Below, one piece after another: positions 1 to 10,497 of a stretch of 64,000 nucleotides of DNA. The translations under genes were made by a program, and so were the position numbers. The notes beneath the pieces were generated by a model that saw only the letters and a program-made list of their open reading frames with translations, had not been told where the DNA came from and did not search any database. Each line of letters opens with the position of its first letter. Position 1 is the stretch's first letter. The stretch spans positions 372,001 to 436,000 of the forward strand of contig CANTFK010000164.1 in NCBI GenBank assembly GCA_947646735.1, given 5' to 3'. The DNA is from Peronospora farinosa. Its lineage: Eukaryota; Oomycota; Peronosporomycetes; Peronosporales; Peronosporaceae.

Positions 1-1161
1 CACAGCACGCACCTCCTCGTCGGCCTCCTCCTTGGTAGCATGTGCCGTGTGACCTTCTTGCCATAGAAACTCGCGCGTACGGATGAACGGCGTGGGATTC
101 TTGAACTCCCAACGTACGACATTGTTCCATTGGTTGAGCTTCATAGGCAGGTCACGGTGGCTACGGATCCAGTTCTTGAAGGCCGGATACATGATAGTCT
201 CGCTAGTAGGACGGATAGCAATGGGATCTTTCATCTCAGAGCTGCCGGATTTGGTGACCCAAGCCACTTCAGGTGCAAAACCCTCCAAGTGATCCTTCTC
301 ACGCTGGAGCTTTTCCTTGGTCACGAACATGGGAAAGTAGCAGTTCTTAACGCCAATAGCTTTGAGATGGCGGTCAAGAAACTGCTGCACACGTTCCCAG
401 ATCTCATACGAATAAGGGCGTAGAATGTAGCAGCCAGACACGTCGTAGTAGTCAATCATGCCTGACTTGGTAATTGCGTCCGTGTACCAGTCAGCAAAAT
501 TCTCCTTCTTAGTAACCGACATGCCTTCATTGGTCTTTTGCTCGACAACCTTCTTCTTGTCCTCTTTCTTCGCCTTTTCAGCTTTTCCAGCAGCAGGCAC
601 AGGAGCAGCTACTGCAGCAGACTCGTCCATTTGAGCAGCAAAGTCTATGACAATAGGCTCGTGGTTGTAATGTTTGACAAACTTCAGCAGATCCTCCGAC
701 TTGATACTATACGTCTGATCATTGCGTAATGGATGGCAATTGATCTGCGTTGTGTCCAGAAGTGCCTTGTCCAGTACAAGATGTACTTCATTCTTGGAAT
801 CGTGCATGACACAGAGAGGTGAGACTGACCCTTTTGTGACCTTAAGCGTCGTGTTCAGCACGTCCTCGGAGGCAAATCGAAGGTTCCATTTCTTACCACC
901 AATACCAGCAGCATTAAGTTGTGTACCGAGTTTTTTTGTGTCCACGACGGTACTCGATGCAGCTGACACAAGAAATAGCCCCTCCTTTTTATCTTTAAAC
1001 ACGAGATTCTTGGTCGATAGGCCCGGTAAATGCGACAGAACTTCAATCACATCTTCCGTTGTAGGTATTTCACGATGTTCATGTTTTTCGTATGCAATGG
1101 AAAGTGCATCGAGAGCTGCAGAGACCTCAATGTCGGCCATCGATTTGTCCAGACTTGTCAT
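1..1161 (-). CDS. ProRS: Prolyl-tRNA synthetase, N-terminal part (runs off the left edge)
   Basis: This charges tRNA-Pro with proline in the cytosol. The minus frame is open for 387 codons from the ATG at 1161 to the window edge, so the 3' part of the gene is missing. Residues about 15-165 read as a YbaK/INS-type editing domain (segment [19 protein letters not shown]). A Lys/Ala-rich linker around residues 190-205 leads into the class II catalytic core, with [19 protein letters not shown] near the dimer-interface motif 1 and [18 protein letters not shown] as the motif 2 region. An N-terminal editing-like domain fused to a eukaryotic-type ProRS is known from some protists. A second in-frame ATG lies eight codons downstream (MADIEV). 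Identification is very secure; the exact start is less so. Confidence 0.95.
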   Translation of the reverse strand, partial: MTSLDKSMADIEVSAALDALSIAYEKHEHREIPTTEDVIEVLSHLPGLSTKNLVFKDKKEGLFLVSAASSTVVDTKKLGTQLNAAGIGGKKWNLRFASEDVLNTTLKVTKGSVSPLCVMHDSKNEVHLVLDKALLDTTQINCHPLRNDQTYSIKSEDLLKFVKHYNHEPIVIDFAAQMDESAAVAAPVPAAGKAEKAKKEDKKKVVEQKTNEGMSVTKKENFADWYTDAITKSGMIDYYDVSGCYILRPYSYEIWERVQQFLDRHLKAIGVKNCYFPMFVTKEKLQREKDHLEGFAPEVAWVTKSGSSEMKDPIAIRPTSETIMYPAFKNWIRSHRDLPMKLNQWNNVVRWEFKNPTPFIRTREFLWQEGHTAHATKEEADEEVRAV

Positions 1162-1926
1162 GACTTACTCAAGTGATTTTAATGCAAATGCAGCCAATCG
1201 TCTTGGTGTCCGTGAAAGAAGAGGGACGTGTACGTGTCAACTACTTAGAGTAAGTAATACGAAAGGATTCAAGAGGTCAATTCAAACAGGACAGCTGGCA
1301 TGTTTGTGGTACACGCTAAGTACCCGACGTAATTACAGCCCTTTTCAAATCCCTGATCTCTTTACAATCCTCTGGCTCATTTTTTTCGTACTGTATTAAA
1401 GTGACGGTAGAATAGGCATTTTCATCACCTTGTAATAGAACTAGACCGTACGAATCTATTTGCTGTAGTAAAGACTAATTGACCCCAGTCTCTTTAAAGG
1501 GGTCGGATGTTCAGTCAATTAATGACACGTAGCAGCAGGTTAAATCGAACAAATGTTTGTCATATCTCGTCGTGATAGTATGTGATAAGCTTAAGTAATA
1601 TAGGAGCTCCTATCCGGTACAACTCACTTGCTATTGACATCAATTGCTTTCGTTCATACATTTACAAAGACAATTCGTTTCCTCGCATCTACCATCCAAT
1701 ATAAAATCTCGGTGGCTGCTTGTCGAGAAGGTGACAGTAACAGCTTGTGTCAACTATTACCGCAGCATGTGGAGCCGCTACAATCTGGTAGGTATCAGCT
1801 GGTAATGCAGGAAGAAAATATTACGTGATGGGACTGCTAACCTGTATGGAACCAAGGGGGAGAGTCACAGCCAGTTCATTCGTTTGAGATTGTGCCAAGG
1901 AATTATCCCTTTGACTTGTCAGAATC
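1162..1926. other. Intergenic region between ProRS and the first Kazal-like gene
   Basis: This 765-bp AT-rich spacer separates two divergent genes and should hold both promoters. I see no coding sequence, RNA gene or repeat. The only candidate signal is an oomycete initiator-like TCATTCG at 1876-1882, listed separately. Confidence 0.5.
1876..1882 (+). promoter_or_regulatory. Initiator-like element upstream of Kazal-like gene 1
   Basis: TCATTCG lies about 45 nt before the ATG at 1927. Oomycete genes often start transcription at a TCAYTYY-type initiator within 100 nt of the start codon. The match is short and could be chance. Confidence 0.35.
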
Positions 1927-2319
1927 ATGAAGCTCCTGCTTGCAGCATTCGTAGTGATTGCAGCTCTGTCTTCGGTCGTAAATGCGCTAGACCGATACAA
2001 TCTGCTGGAAATAATGGCCACCGTGCACAGCGATCATCGAATCAACACCAAGTATGATGACGTGGCACTCGAAAGAAAAGAGCGCCATTGCAAGAGTCAT
2101 TACATGCAAGATGGCAGTGACAGTGGCGATGAGGTGTGCGGCTCAAATGGGAAAAAGTACAAGAACCTTAACGAGTTTAACCTCCACAAGTGCCTGATAA
2201 AGGTTCAGGAGGGCACAGTGATGACAGTTATGGACATGGAGTTCGGCAAGAATAGTGAAAGTGAAGACATGGAGCATGTCAAGGAAGAAAATAACTCGTC
2301 CAATCCTATACAAAGTTAG
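1927..2319 (+). CDS. Secreted Kazal-like protein 1, three-cysteine variant
   Basis: This 130-residue protein has a clear signal peptide (MKLLLAAFVVIAALSSVVNA) and one Kazal-like domain at about residues 52-102, centred on DEVCGSNGKKYKNLNEF followed by HKC. Kazal proteins of plant-pathogenic oomycetes inhibit host serine proteases in the apoplast. The classical domain has six cysteines. Here I find only three: one before the VCGSNG core, the core Cys and the HKC Cys. The last position, Cys in the neighbouring paralogue (DVC), is Phe here (MEFGKN). An odd cysteine number makes a normal disulfide set impossible, so inhibitory activity is doubtful. The tail is acidic and rich in Glu/Asn. It is followed 437 bp later by a paralogue, so this is a tandem duplication. 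Confidence 0.8.
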   Translation: MKLLLAAFVVIAALSSVVNALDRYNLLEIMATVHSDHRINTKYDDVALERKERHCKSHYMQDGSDSGDEVCGSNGKKYKNLNEFNLHKCLIKVQEGTVMTVMDMEFGKNSESEDMEHVKEENNSSNPIQS

Positions 2320-2756
2320 GTAATTGACCGATTCCATGACGAGTGGTGAGCAGAGACCGTTTGACGGAGTGAAGTGAGACCATCACGTTGTCCATCCCAA
2401 CTTTGTCTTCCCGATAGACGATGCAGCTCTTTTTAGACGGTGGTCATCAGCACATTGTGAGGCGATAGCTCTAGCGTAGCTACTAGTCCGTAGATGATTA
2501 TACAGCAACATGAAAAGAATGAGTGTTTGTATCCATTCGTTCTGACCTTGGTCTTCTTGAAAAGCTTCTTGAACTGTGAGGTAGAGAAGTAGCATTTTCG
2601 TATGTATTGTAGAGCAGGTTCGTAGGAATTCCGCTGTTTACAGCTGCTGTAGTGTCGCGTCGTTGCAGTACACACAGATCTGCAAGGAGCACGATAGGAC
2701 TGCTGGATAGAGCTATATTCTATCTCGACACGTGGCACAAGAACAATTGAATCAAG
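2320..2756. other. Spacer between the two Kazal-like genes
   Basis: This 437-bp spacer holds no recognisable gene or repeat. It presumably contains the promoter of the second Kazal-like gene. Confidence 0.4.
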
Positions 2757-3194
2757 ATGAAGACGAATGGTATCATGATGGTAGCGGTGTGGCTGGTAGT
2801 TGTTTGTTCAGTTCATGGGGATGAATCAACTCCGGAAGAGAAGAAACTGCGCGTAGTGAGTCAAGTGCACGCCAACCCAGCCGTTTTTGTGAGCGCTGAG
2901 GAAAACAGAGCAAAACGAAATGGACATTGCGTTGACACAGGTGCGATCAATCAAGACCCTGTATGTGCATCCAATGGCAAGCAGTACATGAACGAAGACG
3001 TGTTTGAGTTCCACAAGTGCCTCGTGCAAGCAAAATACGGCGAGATCATTGAAATCGTGGACATGGATGTTTGCAAGAATGCTCAGAAGGAAGATTATGC
3101 CAACGTCAACTACGTAAGTGTTGTGTCATTCAAGGCACTGAATACTCGCAATCGTCGCTCTAAGCCAGCCAGACCTCGGACCGGGCTGAAGTAG
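2757..3194 (+). CDS. Secreted Kazal-like protein 2, four-cysteine variant
   Basis: This 145-residue protein has a signal peptide ending near VVVCSVHG and one Kazal-like domain at about residues 60-103: NGHC, then PVCASNGKQYMNEDVF, HKC and MDVC. Four cysteines remain in the domain. The position normally Cys in the NEC triplet is Asp (NED), and one of the two N-terminal cysteines is absent, as expected if one disulfide pair was lost together. Reduced-cysteine Kazal domains are known in oomycete EPI proteins. A dibasic RAKR lies just before the domain and the C-terminus is Arg/Lys rich (NRRSKPARP). The likely role is an apoplastic protease inhibitor; the target is unknown. It is homologous to the protein encoded just upstream. 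Confidence 0.82.
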   Translation: MKTNGIMMVAVWLVVVCSVHGDESTPEEKKLRVVSQVHANPAVFVSAEENRAKRNGHCVDTGAINQDPVCASNGKQYMNEDVFEFHKCLVQAKYGEIIEIVDMDVCKNAQKEDYANVNYVSVVSFKALNTRNRRSKPARPRTGLK

Positions 3195-3690
3195 GTGGGT
3201 CTTAATGCAAATGAAATGACCACACCGTAAGCGTTATGTTGTTTGTACTGTTGGAAAAGTTCTCGCGGCGCTCTGCAGGATAAAAGTAGAAGGTGATGGT
3301 TTAAGCACACAACAACTTGTCGAGCTTACTACTCCAATTTCGCTCCTAGGTGGGAGGACATGTCATCTGCGAAGCGGATGGTCTTGATGGAGTCACATTT
3401 AGTACGACAGTGGGTTTATCGGTGCTGTGACCTTCGAGGCGGGCAGACGGCTAGAAATGAAAGCGTGATACATCTCCATGTCAGTGTCTAACAAAGACTA
3501 CAACAAGGTGTTGTCGAGTTCTATCAGATGGGTACTCATTGTCACAAAAAGACAGAAAACGATGCGTGAGATCACAAGAGATTACGTTGTTTACCAAGTT
3601 TCGAGCCGGCATAATGCGCTTGTTCACTCCGGTCGACACAGATGATGCAAACACTCGATCCGTTGCGGAATGTCACGGGACTAGACAGCT
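3195..3690. other. Intergenic region between convergent Kazal-like gene 2 and CSN4
   Basis: This 496-bp stretch separates two convergent genes. I see no further Kazal remnant, repeat or RNA gene in it. Confidence 0.4.
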
Positions 3691-5226
3691 TTAAGAAACA
3701 GTCGACGTTGCCACAGTAGTAGTTAGTGGTCGCATAAGGCCTGGGTAGTTCAGCTCGATCTGTTCAGCGCATTGGTTGACGTTGAAACACACGGAGCTGA
3801 TTCGGGTGTCAAAAGCAGCCAAGACCTCGTCTTCCGTGTTCTCGAATTCAAGGAAGCCCAGGTGCTGGTCGATGCTGCCCTTCATACGGTCTTCTCCGAT
3901 CATCGTAGCTGCAACGCGCTCAGCGTTGACAGGTTCGATCTCCAGGAGCTTACCCAACTCTTCGAGTGAGATGCTGCTGTACACTCGACTAGCGGCAAGT
4001 AGATTGTGCTCGAGGAAGGCATTTTCGAGCACCGTAAAGCCGTTTGACAGCACTGCCTTCTGGTGGGGTAGCAGACTTTTCTCAAATTGCACGAGCTCCG
4101 GGCAACGTATCAACTGCTCCATGTACATTTTTTCCAGGATTGCCACATGTTCGCTGCTTTTCACCCGTTCGTCCTTGTAGAGTGTGCCCAGAAGACGTGA
4201 TCGCTGCGGGCCAGCGGAAGCCAAGATGGCGCAGGTAACAGCTTTGCTTAGTAATTCCACCAAATCGTCCGGGTCGACTTCATCAGGCTTAGACTGTGAG
4301 AACTCATAGTACCGCAGCGCCGCATCCAGAAACTTGCGTTTCGAGTCGAGAATTCGTGCGTACGAGACCTGGAAACGTAGTTTAAGTGCCCAATTCTCCA
4401 CATTGTGTATGAAACGCGACGCACGATTGATAAAATTCTCGGCATCCACTGTCTCATCTTCTTGGAGATAAAGCTCGGCAATTTTTACGTACTTTTCAGC
4501 TTTTTCTACGTCCGTGTATTGACGTGTAGAGCTCTCAAGATTGATAGCAGCTAGAGCCTTGGCTGCTTCAATGTACTCTTCCTCATACATGTACATGGCT
4601 GCCAATGACTCCCGAAATAGGACATCAGGCTCCTCGAATGACAGGATACGAGGCTTGATCTTGGCCAAGCAAAAGCAGATAAACTCGAGTTTCCACGGAT
4701 GTGCATCGACGTCGATGTCTGCGATTACAGAAGCCAAATGTGTGACCACCTAGCGTAAAAAAGACAGAGAGAGTAAGTGTGAGGTATATCTTAGATAGTA
4801 ATAAGGTGATGGACGACGTACAGCACGTGATATGACCAAGAGCACATCTTCTTCCAGTACTAAGTGATAGAAAATTACATTAGCAATTTGTAGAATAGAA
4901 TGTACTGAAATAACAATTATTTCGTACAATGTGTTACAATAATCTTGAGACTATTTACGTCATGTAACTGTTTTTCCAGCAAAGTCTAAAAATGACCAAA
5001 ATTAGTCCATCCATTCGATATTAACTTATCTCAGTACAATTATATGCCTTGTACGCTGCAGTCTTTTTTTTCTGATCAGCAATATGTGAGATCTGTGATG
5101 TATATTTCAGCATAAAAACAGAATGAAAAGAATCACAAGACACTTAGCTACATGTCCATATAGCATTTGACAACAAATACTTTCATACAGAGCCACACGT
5201 ACGTCTTGAAGCTCGGCGTCAATCAT
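3691..5226 (-). CDS. CSN4: COP9 signalosome subunit 4, four exons
   Basis: CSN4 is a PCI-domain subunit of the COP9 signalosome, which removes Nedd8 from cullin-RING ligases. The large last exon (4749-3691) gives a near full-length match to the family, including CAILASAGPQRSR and the winged-helix part EELGKLLEIEPVNAERVA. It starts without an ATG. I rebuilt the 5' end by splice signals and by agreement with animal CSN4: exon 1 5226-5203, exon 2 4985-4928, exon 3 4859-4822, exon 4 4749-3691. All three introns (217, 68 and 72 nt) are GT..AG and keep frame, giving 392 residues; human CSN4 has about 406. Exons 2-4 are well supported because the join produces LLEEDVLLVISRA, matching the conserved VISR segment. 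The eight-codon exon 1 is the least certain part. Confidence 0.92.
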
Positions 5227-5429
5227 GATACTTTTGTAGCGTTATGATTTGTCTTGAGACGTCAAATTTGAACAATATTATAACCAATCAGCACACTGTA
5301 ATTTATGTCCAAGGGTACAGTAAAATATGATATTTTACATCATGGCTACACTTGCTTCAACTTGAAGTTGCAGTGTAACATGGTCATAAGCTCCCTACAC
5401 CAAGGCACTTTGTGCTATTCTGAGGTGTT

Positions 5430-6735
5430 GCAACATGTTCTTGAGCCAGTTGAAGACGAGATTATACGGAACAACGTCATGTGCAGGAAAAGCTCGTAAG
5501 ATCATTATTGCATGCTCCTACTTCAGCTTAAAATCGCAGGAAGCCAACGCATCGCATGCATCTTCAGTCTTGCAGAGTTTGCGTCAGATCATTAGTTGTG
5601 TACAAAATAACCGCTGTCATTTGCTGTACCTCCTGCAAGGGAACAGAGATATCTCGAATCACAACATTGCGAGTCTTTGTTGTTGCAGCTTCAACTTCCC
5701 ATTGGCTTGAATCACTTCTTTAAACGCAATTACATCTCACTCTCACGTAGCGTCTTTGCGTAAACAAGCAAGGCCTTGGTCGTCAAAAGCTGCTGTAGCA
5801 GTCATATCCCGAGCCAAATTCTGACGCTCGCGCTATTGCAGCATTTTCTCTCAGTTGTAATGCGATTTACACTCGTAGCTGCTCCGCCAACATCTCGTTG
5901 TACTTAACGATCGTGTCTGCTAGTATATCACGCCTGCCAGGTGTCTCCAGTGCCACCATCTCTTGTCAAGAACTACATCTTGTTCGTACCCTTCACTGCA
6001 GAAACGTGCTCGATCTGTTGGTCAAACGCTCGTTAAATATCTTGCACTTGAGCTTCCAGCTCTGTCAGTATAGCCTCCTTTGCAAAACGCGACTGCTGTT
6101 TATCAATCGCTGCCCTGTTGCCGTGCTCAGCAACTTTCAAACGGCAGTTGTTGACGCTCGTGTTGTAGTGCCTCGGTCATGTTCAGCCCAGGTTTGCAAC
6201 TTAATAGTATCCTGCTTGTGGACCTCCTCTGAGTGGCCTCAGTCTTGTTCACGTCGTTTCATTGCATGCATTGAACCGAGACTTGACTTCCGTAAACGGC
6301 GCCACCTTCACGTACATCTTCATATGCAAGTCGGCATTGCAATAGCCAGACTTGTCTGACGTAGCAATGACGACAAACGGACACTAGAGACAAAAAGAAG
6401 GCTTGAAACTCGATAGCTATCGACGCACCATTCAGCCGCTTGCACCGATCATCTCACCTTCTCGTTCGGTTGTCGTTGTCCATTGCAACGTAAAATTTTC
6501 CAACCGTGGATTTTCAATGTCGCTGTCGAGAAAAAATGGCATACTACATGTTCGTAGTAATGACAGCTTCCTGGTCCTGTCTCTTCCGTGAATTGTAATG
6601 CGATGGCACGGATTCTTGTCACTAAAAGTGTCCGAGTGTCGTACGACGGCATTAAATTTACGAGTACCCAGGACATCTGTAACCCGACAACCGAGTGGAC
6701 AATCACAACCGAAAGTCACGGCCATGTTCAAAATG
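5430..6735 (-). pseudogene. Possible relic of a coiled-coil protein gene
   Basis: The minus strand here has several short stretches that look coding but lie in different frames with stops between them. Examples are AAIDKQQSRFAKEAILTELE and RDILADTIVKYNEMLAEQLR, which have heptad-like Leu/Ala spacing with many Gln, Glu and Lys, and a 99-codon open stretch at 6731-6432 of unknown family. The pattern fits a long coiled-coil protein gene inactivated by many indels. I do not recognise the parent gene, and chance ORFs cannot be fully excluded. Confidence 0.35.
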
Positions 6736-7616
6736 CGTCGGCATCATACGTGTGGAACCCTTAGGTACAGTTCATGACGACATTCGTGCGTGTCGTCACG
6801 ACGCTATACAGAGCCACTGCGACCTTTTTCAATAGAAACTAATAGTATCCGTACTTTGTAATGAAGAGTGTGCATCCTTACAGCGTTATCTAGTACCTCG
6901 ACCTGCAACAAGAGGCAGCGCGACCAAAAGCCCGTATCGCAAGTGTACCGATAAAATACAGCACGTTACAAACCTTCATTACTATCAAATTGCAACTTTC
7001 TTGGGTGGACCTTGTCCGTATCAGCAAAAATATACACAGTAGTAGAGGGATTACAGTCTATCCTACTAACACCCGTTTAATATTCAGTCATTCCATGCGC
7101 TTGGTCTGTTGTCTGACCGTTATTTTTTTGGAAGCAAACGTGTACAGGACTATACAAAGAATACAAGGAACTCATCTAATGCTACCATATGCTAGACAAC
7201 CCCAAGAGCCGTCACCGCAAGTGACAAGCCCGTACAATTACCAAGCCATTGACGTTGCTAACAAAGCTTAGAAACTACATATACAGTACCAGACATTCTG
7301 CAATTTCTAAAGGTTCAATCGACTCGTCTGTTTTTTTCTAACCCGTGTGATTTTCGCATATCAAATTGACAACATCTTTCTTTGCTCCTTAACTAGAAAC
7401 TTTCTCGAACTTAACCTTATATCAAGTGAAAAATTGCAACTTCCGAGTCACCAGCTCATGATAAAATACCTTACCTCAGCCCATGATCAAATCTTACGCT
7501 TTGACTTGGACTGAATAGTTTTTCTCAGCCCCCAGAGACCCATTTTCCAAAATTGATCGAACTCACGACACTTTACAACAAGCAGTACAGGAACACCATA
7601 AACCATCGAAATTATC
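6736..7616. other. AT-rich intergenic region
   Basis: About 880 bp without a recognisable gene. A 93-codon plus-strand open frame (6990-7271) has no family resemblance that I can see and is probably chance. The last part should hold the promoter of the small TM protein gene. Confidence 0.4.
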
Positions 7617-7952
7617 ATGCAACTCATGAAAGGACTTTTTATCGCTGCCGTGATCTGCGTCGCGGGTGCGGTCAGTGCCAAGCAGCAAGAGACCGACAAT
7701 CATCCGGACTCTACTCGCCCAGTCACAAATGGCTTCGGCATGCAGGTCGGTTTTGCGTCCAATGACGATCCTGACGAGGTTGACGAGGAGAACTCGGCTC
7801 AGAAGACAAATTATACTGTGTTTGTGGTGGGGGGAGTGGCCGGTTGCGTCTGCATTGGCATTATTGGAGCCGTGTACATGAAGCGAAGGAAGGATAAGGG
7901 TAAACTACAGGGCGACATTTTCACTATCGACGATAAGAATTCAGTGTTGTAA
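7617..7952 (+). CDS. Small signal-peptide, single-pass membrane protein with shared tail
   Basis: This 111-residue protein has a signal peptide (MQLMKGLFIAAVICVAGAVS), an acidic extracellular part of about 45 residues, one TM helix (VFVVGGVAGCVCIGIIGAVY) and a basic then acidic cytoplasmic tail: MKRRKDKGKLQGDIFTIDDK, ending NSVL. The tail is clearly related to that of the long repeat protein encoded at 10498-12904 (MKRRNKKSKEAESDIFTVDK, ending HSAL), and the signal peptides also match. The two are paralogues that differ mainly in the ectodomain. I do not recognise a named family. A type-I surface protein whose tail serves sorting or signalling is an inference. Two in-frame ATGs lie close together (codons 1 and 4), so the start may be either. 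Confidence 0.75.
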   Translation: MQLMKGLFIAAVICVAGAVSAKQQETDNHPDSTRPVTNGFGMQVGFASNDDPDEVDEENSAQKTNYTVFVVGGVAGCVCIGIIGAVYMKRRKDKGKLQGDIFTIDDKNSVL

Positions 7953-8849
7953 GCGTCTGTGGGGCTTCGATCGTCGTCTAGTGTCTTGCACATCAGGCCA
8001 ATGTCTTATCATGTTGGTAGCAATATATTGACAATTTAAATTTCTCTGTGTGAACGAAACACAACTTGAGGTTGTTAGTGATGGTGTTTGTATCGATACG
8101 TTGAATTCTGCGGGATTTCTAGGGAGGAAGTTGACAAAGTTATACAATGATTTAATGGATAGTAACGAACGACGTTGGTACATGTAGAGTCAATAATAGG
8201 CCATTCTGAAACCTCGAGATGGGAAACAACATCTATGATATGTACTCGTCTTTACTGCACAACAGCATTGCCAACAATAACCACATGTGTCATTTACTTC
8301 ACACGTGTATGACTAAGGAAATGTAGGTGAGCTTGAGCTCGGCAGTAAATGAGGCGATTGTAAACCTGGAACAAAACGACGGAGTGAATTAGCGAGAACG
8401 TTTCTCGGTCGTGGTCAATGACACACTCCAACTTGCTATTGATTCTTGTACTCAACTATTGCATTCTTACCATATTGTGCCCTTAATACTATGGTCGAGC
8501 ACAAGTATCATCAACTAGCAAGGCTTGCAGGTTGACGCATGGGATGAAGGTGCATAGATTCCTTGCTTGGCCAAGCTTGGCTATAACATCTAAAGACATG
8601 CATTCGAACTAAAGCAGAGTTACATGGCGGTAAGGTCTCAAGCTCGTAGTCCGCGTTAAGAGGCGAGGAGATGAGAACATTGCCGGAAAGGTTGGCACAT
8701 AAGCCGCAGGTGGTGGCCATGACATTGAAGTGTATGCTCTCTCGTGTGATTAAATGACCTCCAAATGCGCCGGGACCATGTCATTTCTGCGCCTGTGTCC
8801 GTTCGTCTCGCTGTGCGTGCAATCTCCCAAAGCGTTCAGTTGTAATGGC

Positions 8850-8871
8850 CTCTCTCTCTCTCTCTCTCTCT
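8850..8871. repeat. (TC)n microsatellite
   Basis: About eleven TC units in a row within noncoding sequence. Confidence 0.9.
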
Positions 8872-10420
8872 AAAGCATCCAACGCCTTGAACAAGACAGC
8901 AAGCGATCAAGAATTGTGACACCAATGCCGTGAGGATCTTTATACGCAAAGCAGTGCAATCCTTGCGTTTGCACTCGCCTACGAGCCATGATGGTCAATA
9001 TTTGACACCCCAAGCCAATGCAGTTCAATCGGACCGACATTTCGCCAACGACTTTCCAAAATCGATTGCTGTCGTAAAGTGAGGGGCATTTGCGTCGAGC
9101 TCAGTATGCTGATGTTGTAAAGGTCCGACATTGTCGAGGTAACCTGCTGTTATAAGAGACTAGTCTAGTCGTGTTGTCGCGTAAGTCAACACTGTCACTG
9201 CACTAGTGACAAAATAGAGGCAGCTTGTGCCCAGCGTCGCAATCGGTCCCCTAGTGCACGCACCAAATTATCTCGATCGGAGTAAGGTAAGGCTAGTCTG
9301 ACCGCAACGTACGATCACCCCCAAAGTGTGCAAGACAGTGGGTAGACTAGACTGTCCATGAAACTTTGGTCGTTGTCGTACAATCAGCAAGAAACAACAA
9401 TGTGAAGATATTGGATGCCCTTTAAGAGACCACAAGAAGATGGTGGCGAAGCTAATGGTGTACAGTCAAGTATGTAAGTCAAAGCATCAAAGATGGAGTG
9501 AATGGTGCATGTACAAGAGGTACATATACCGGCTTCAGCATGGTGGCTGACGATGCTACGCGCAGTAAGACGAGTTGCCACGCAGTAAATTATATAGCAA
9601 CGTGTTCAGAGGAGTAATTGACCTTAATCCTTTTGCTTCATCGTCGACCAATTTGTAGCCAAGTGACCTTTTCATAAGCACATGATTGTACACGGACGAC
9701 ATCTCTGCCGGTTGAGAGTCCAAACACGGCAGACAGTAGGAAGTCACGATCCTACAAGCGGAAAAGCGGACGAGGAATCCAGATGGTTCGATACCAGTCT
9801 CTCTTTTGTACGACAAAATTTAGAGAGCTCACGACAAGCGTACAGCCTGGTTGTCCATTGAAATTGCCAATCGTGTACGACTGTGTGGATATGAATTGAT
9901 GCAGTAAATGTACCTGCGAATTACATCTACCCGATGCTAAAATTTAGACCCACGGATTATAGAATCAACACCCACGACGCCTTTAATACTAATATCCCGT
10001 ATAAGAAGCAAGTAGTAAATAATCTGATCGTCGTCGCCCCTTCAAAGTTTATGAGCCGTAAAAAAAAATAGAGACGCCAGTCCCCAATCTTTCCCATCTC
10101 TCCTCGTCCTTATCAGCCACTCACAACATAGCGACGTTTTCTCATCATCGCCCACAAATTGTGTGTTCGCTCAGAGCAGCTGTCAGACTTTGGCATTCTC
10201 CAGCTGGTCGGTTAGCCAGACAAACAGCACGAAAACTGACTCTCTATAGAAGTCCCAGCTTAAGATGCCAAGAGTTGATCTTTCGGCTGTGCTGTAGAAT
10301 GCGAGACCGCCAATCCCCTCGTACCGCTCTTTGGTTCACTCTTGAATTAGACCTCTGCTAGCAATACTACGTTTAGCAAAGACATCCATCCATCGACACA
10401 CTACCGACTTGGACAGTTTG

Positions 10421-10470
10421 TTCTTCTTCTTTTTCTTCTTCTTTCTTTTTCTTCTTCTTGATCCTTTTTT
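10421..10470 (+). promoter_or_regulatory. CTT-rich pyrimidine tract before the repeat protein gene
   Basis: About 50 nt of almost pure pyrimidine on the plus strand (mostly TTC and CTT units) ends roughly 30 nt before the ATG at 10498. It may lie in the promoter or 5' UTR; its role is unknown. Confidence 0.4.
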
Positions 10471-10497
10471 TACAATAGAGAAAGCAAGAAGTAGGTG

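Larger units (their letters stand above)
7953..10497. other. Long intergenic region
   Basis: About 2.5 kb without a gene I can support. It holds a (TC)n microsatellite at about 8850-8871, an A-run near 10060 and, just before the next gene, a pyrimidine tract dominated by CTT at about 10421-10470. Short minus-strand open frames at 8720-8511 and 9816-9556 show no family resemblance. Confidence 0.45.

Noticed and set aside
722..1399. A 225-codon plus-strand frame
   Set aside because: It lies antisense to the well-conserved ProRS gene and resembles nothing.
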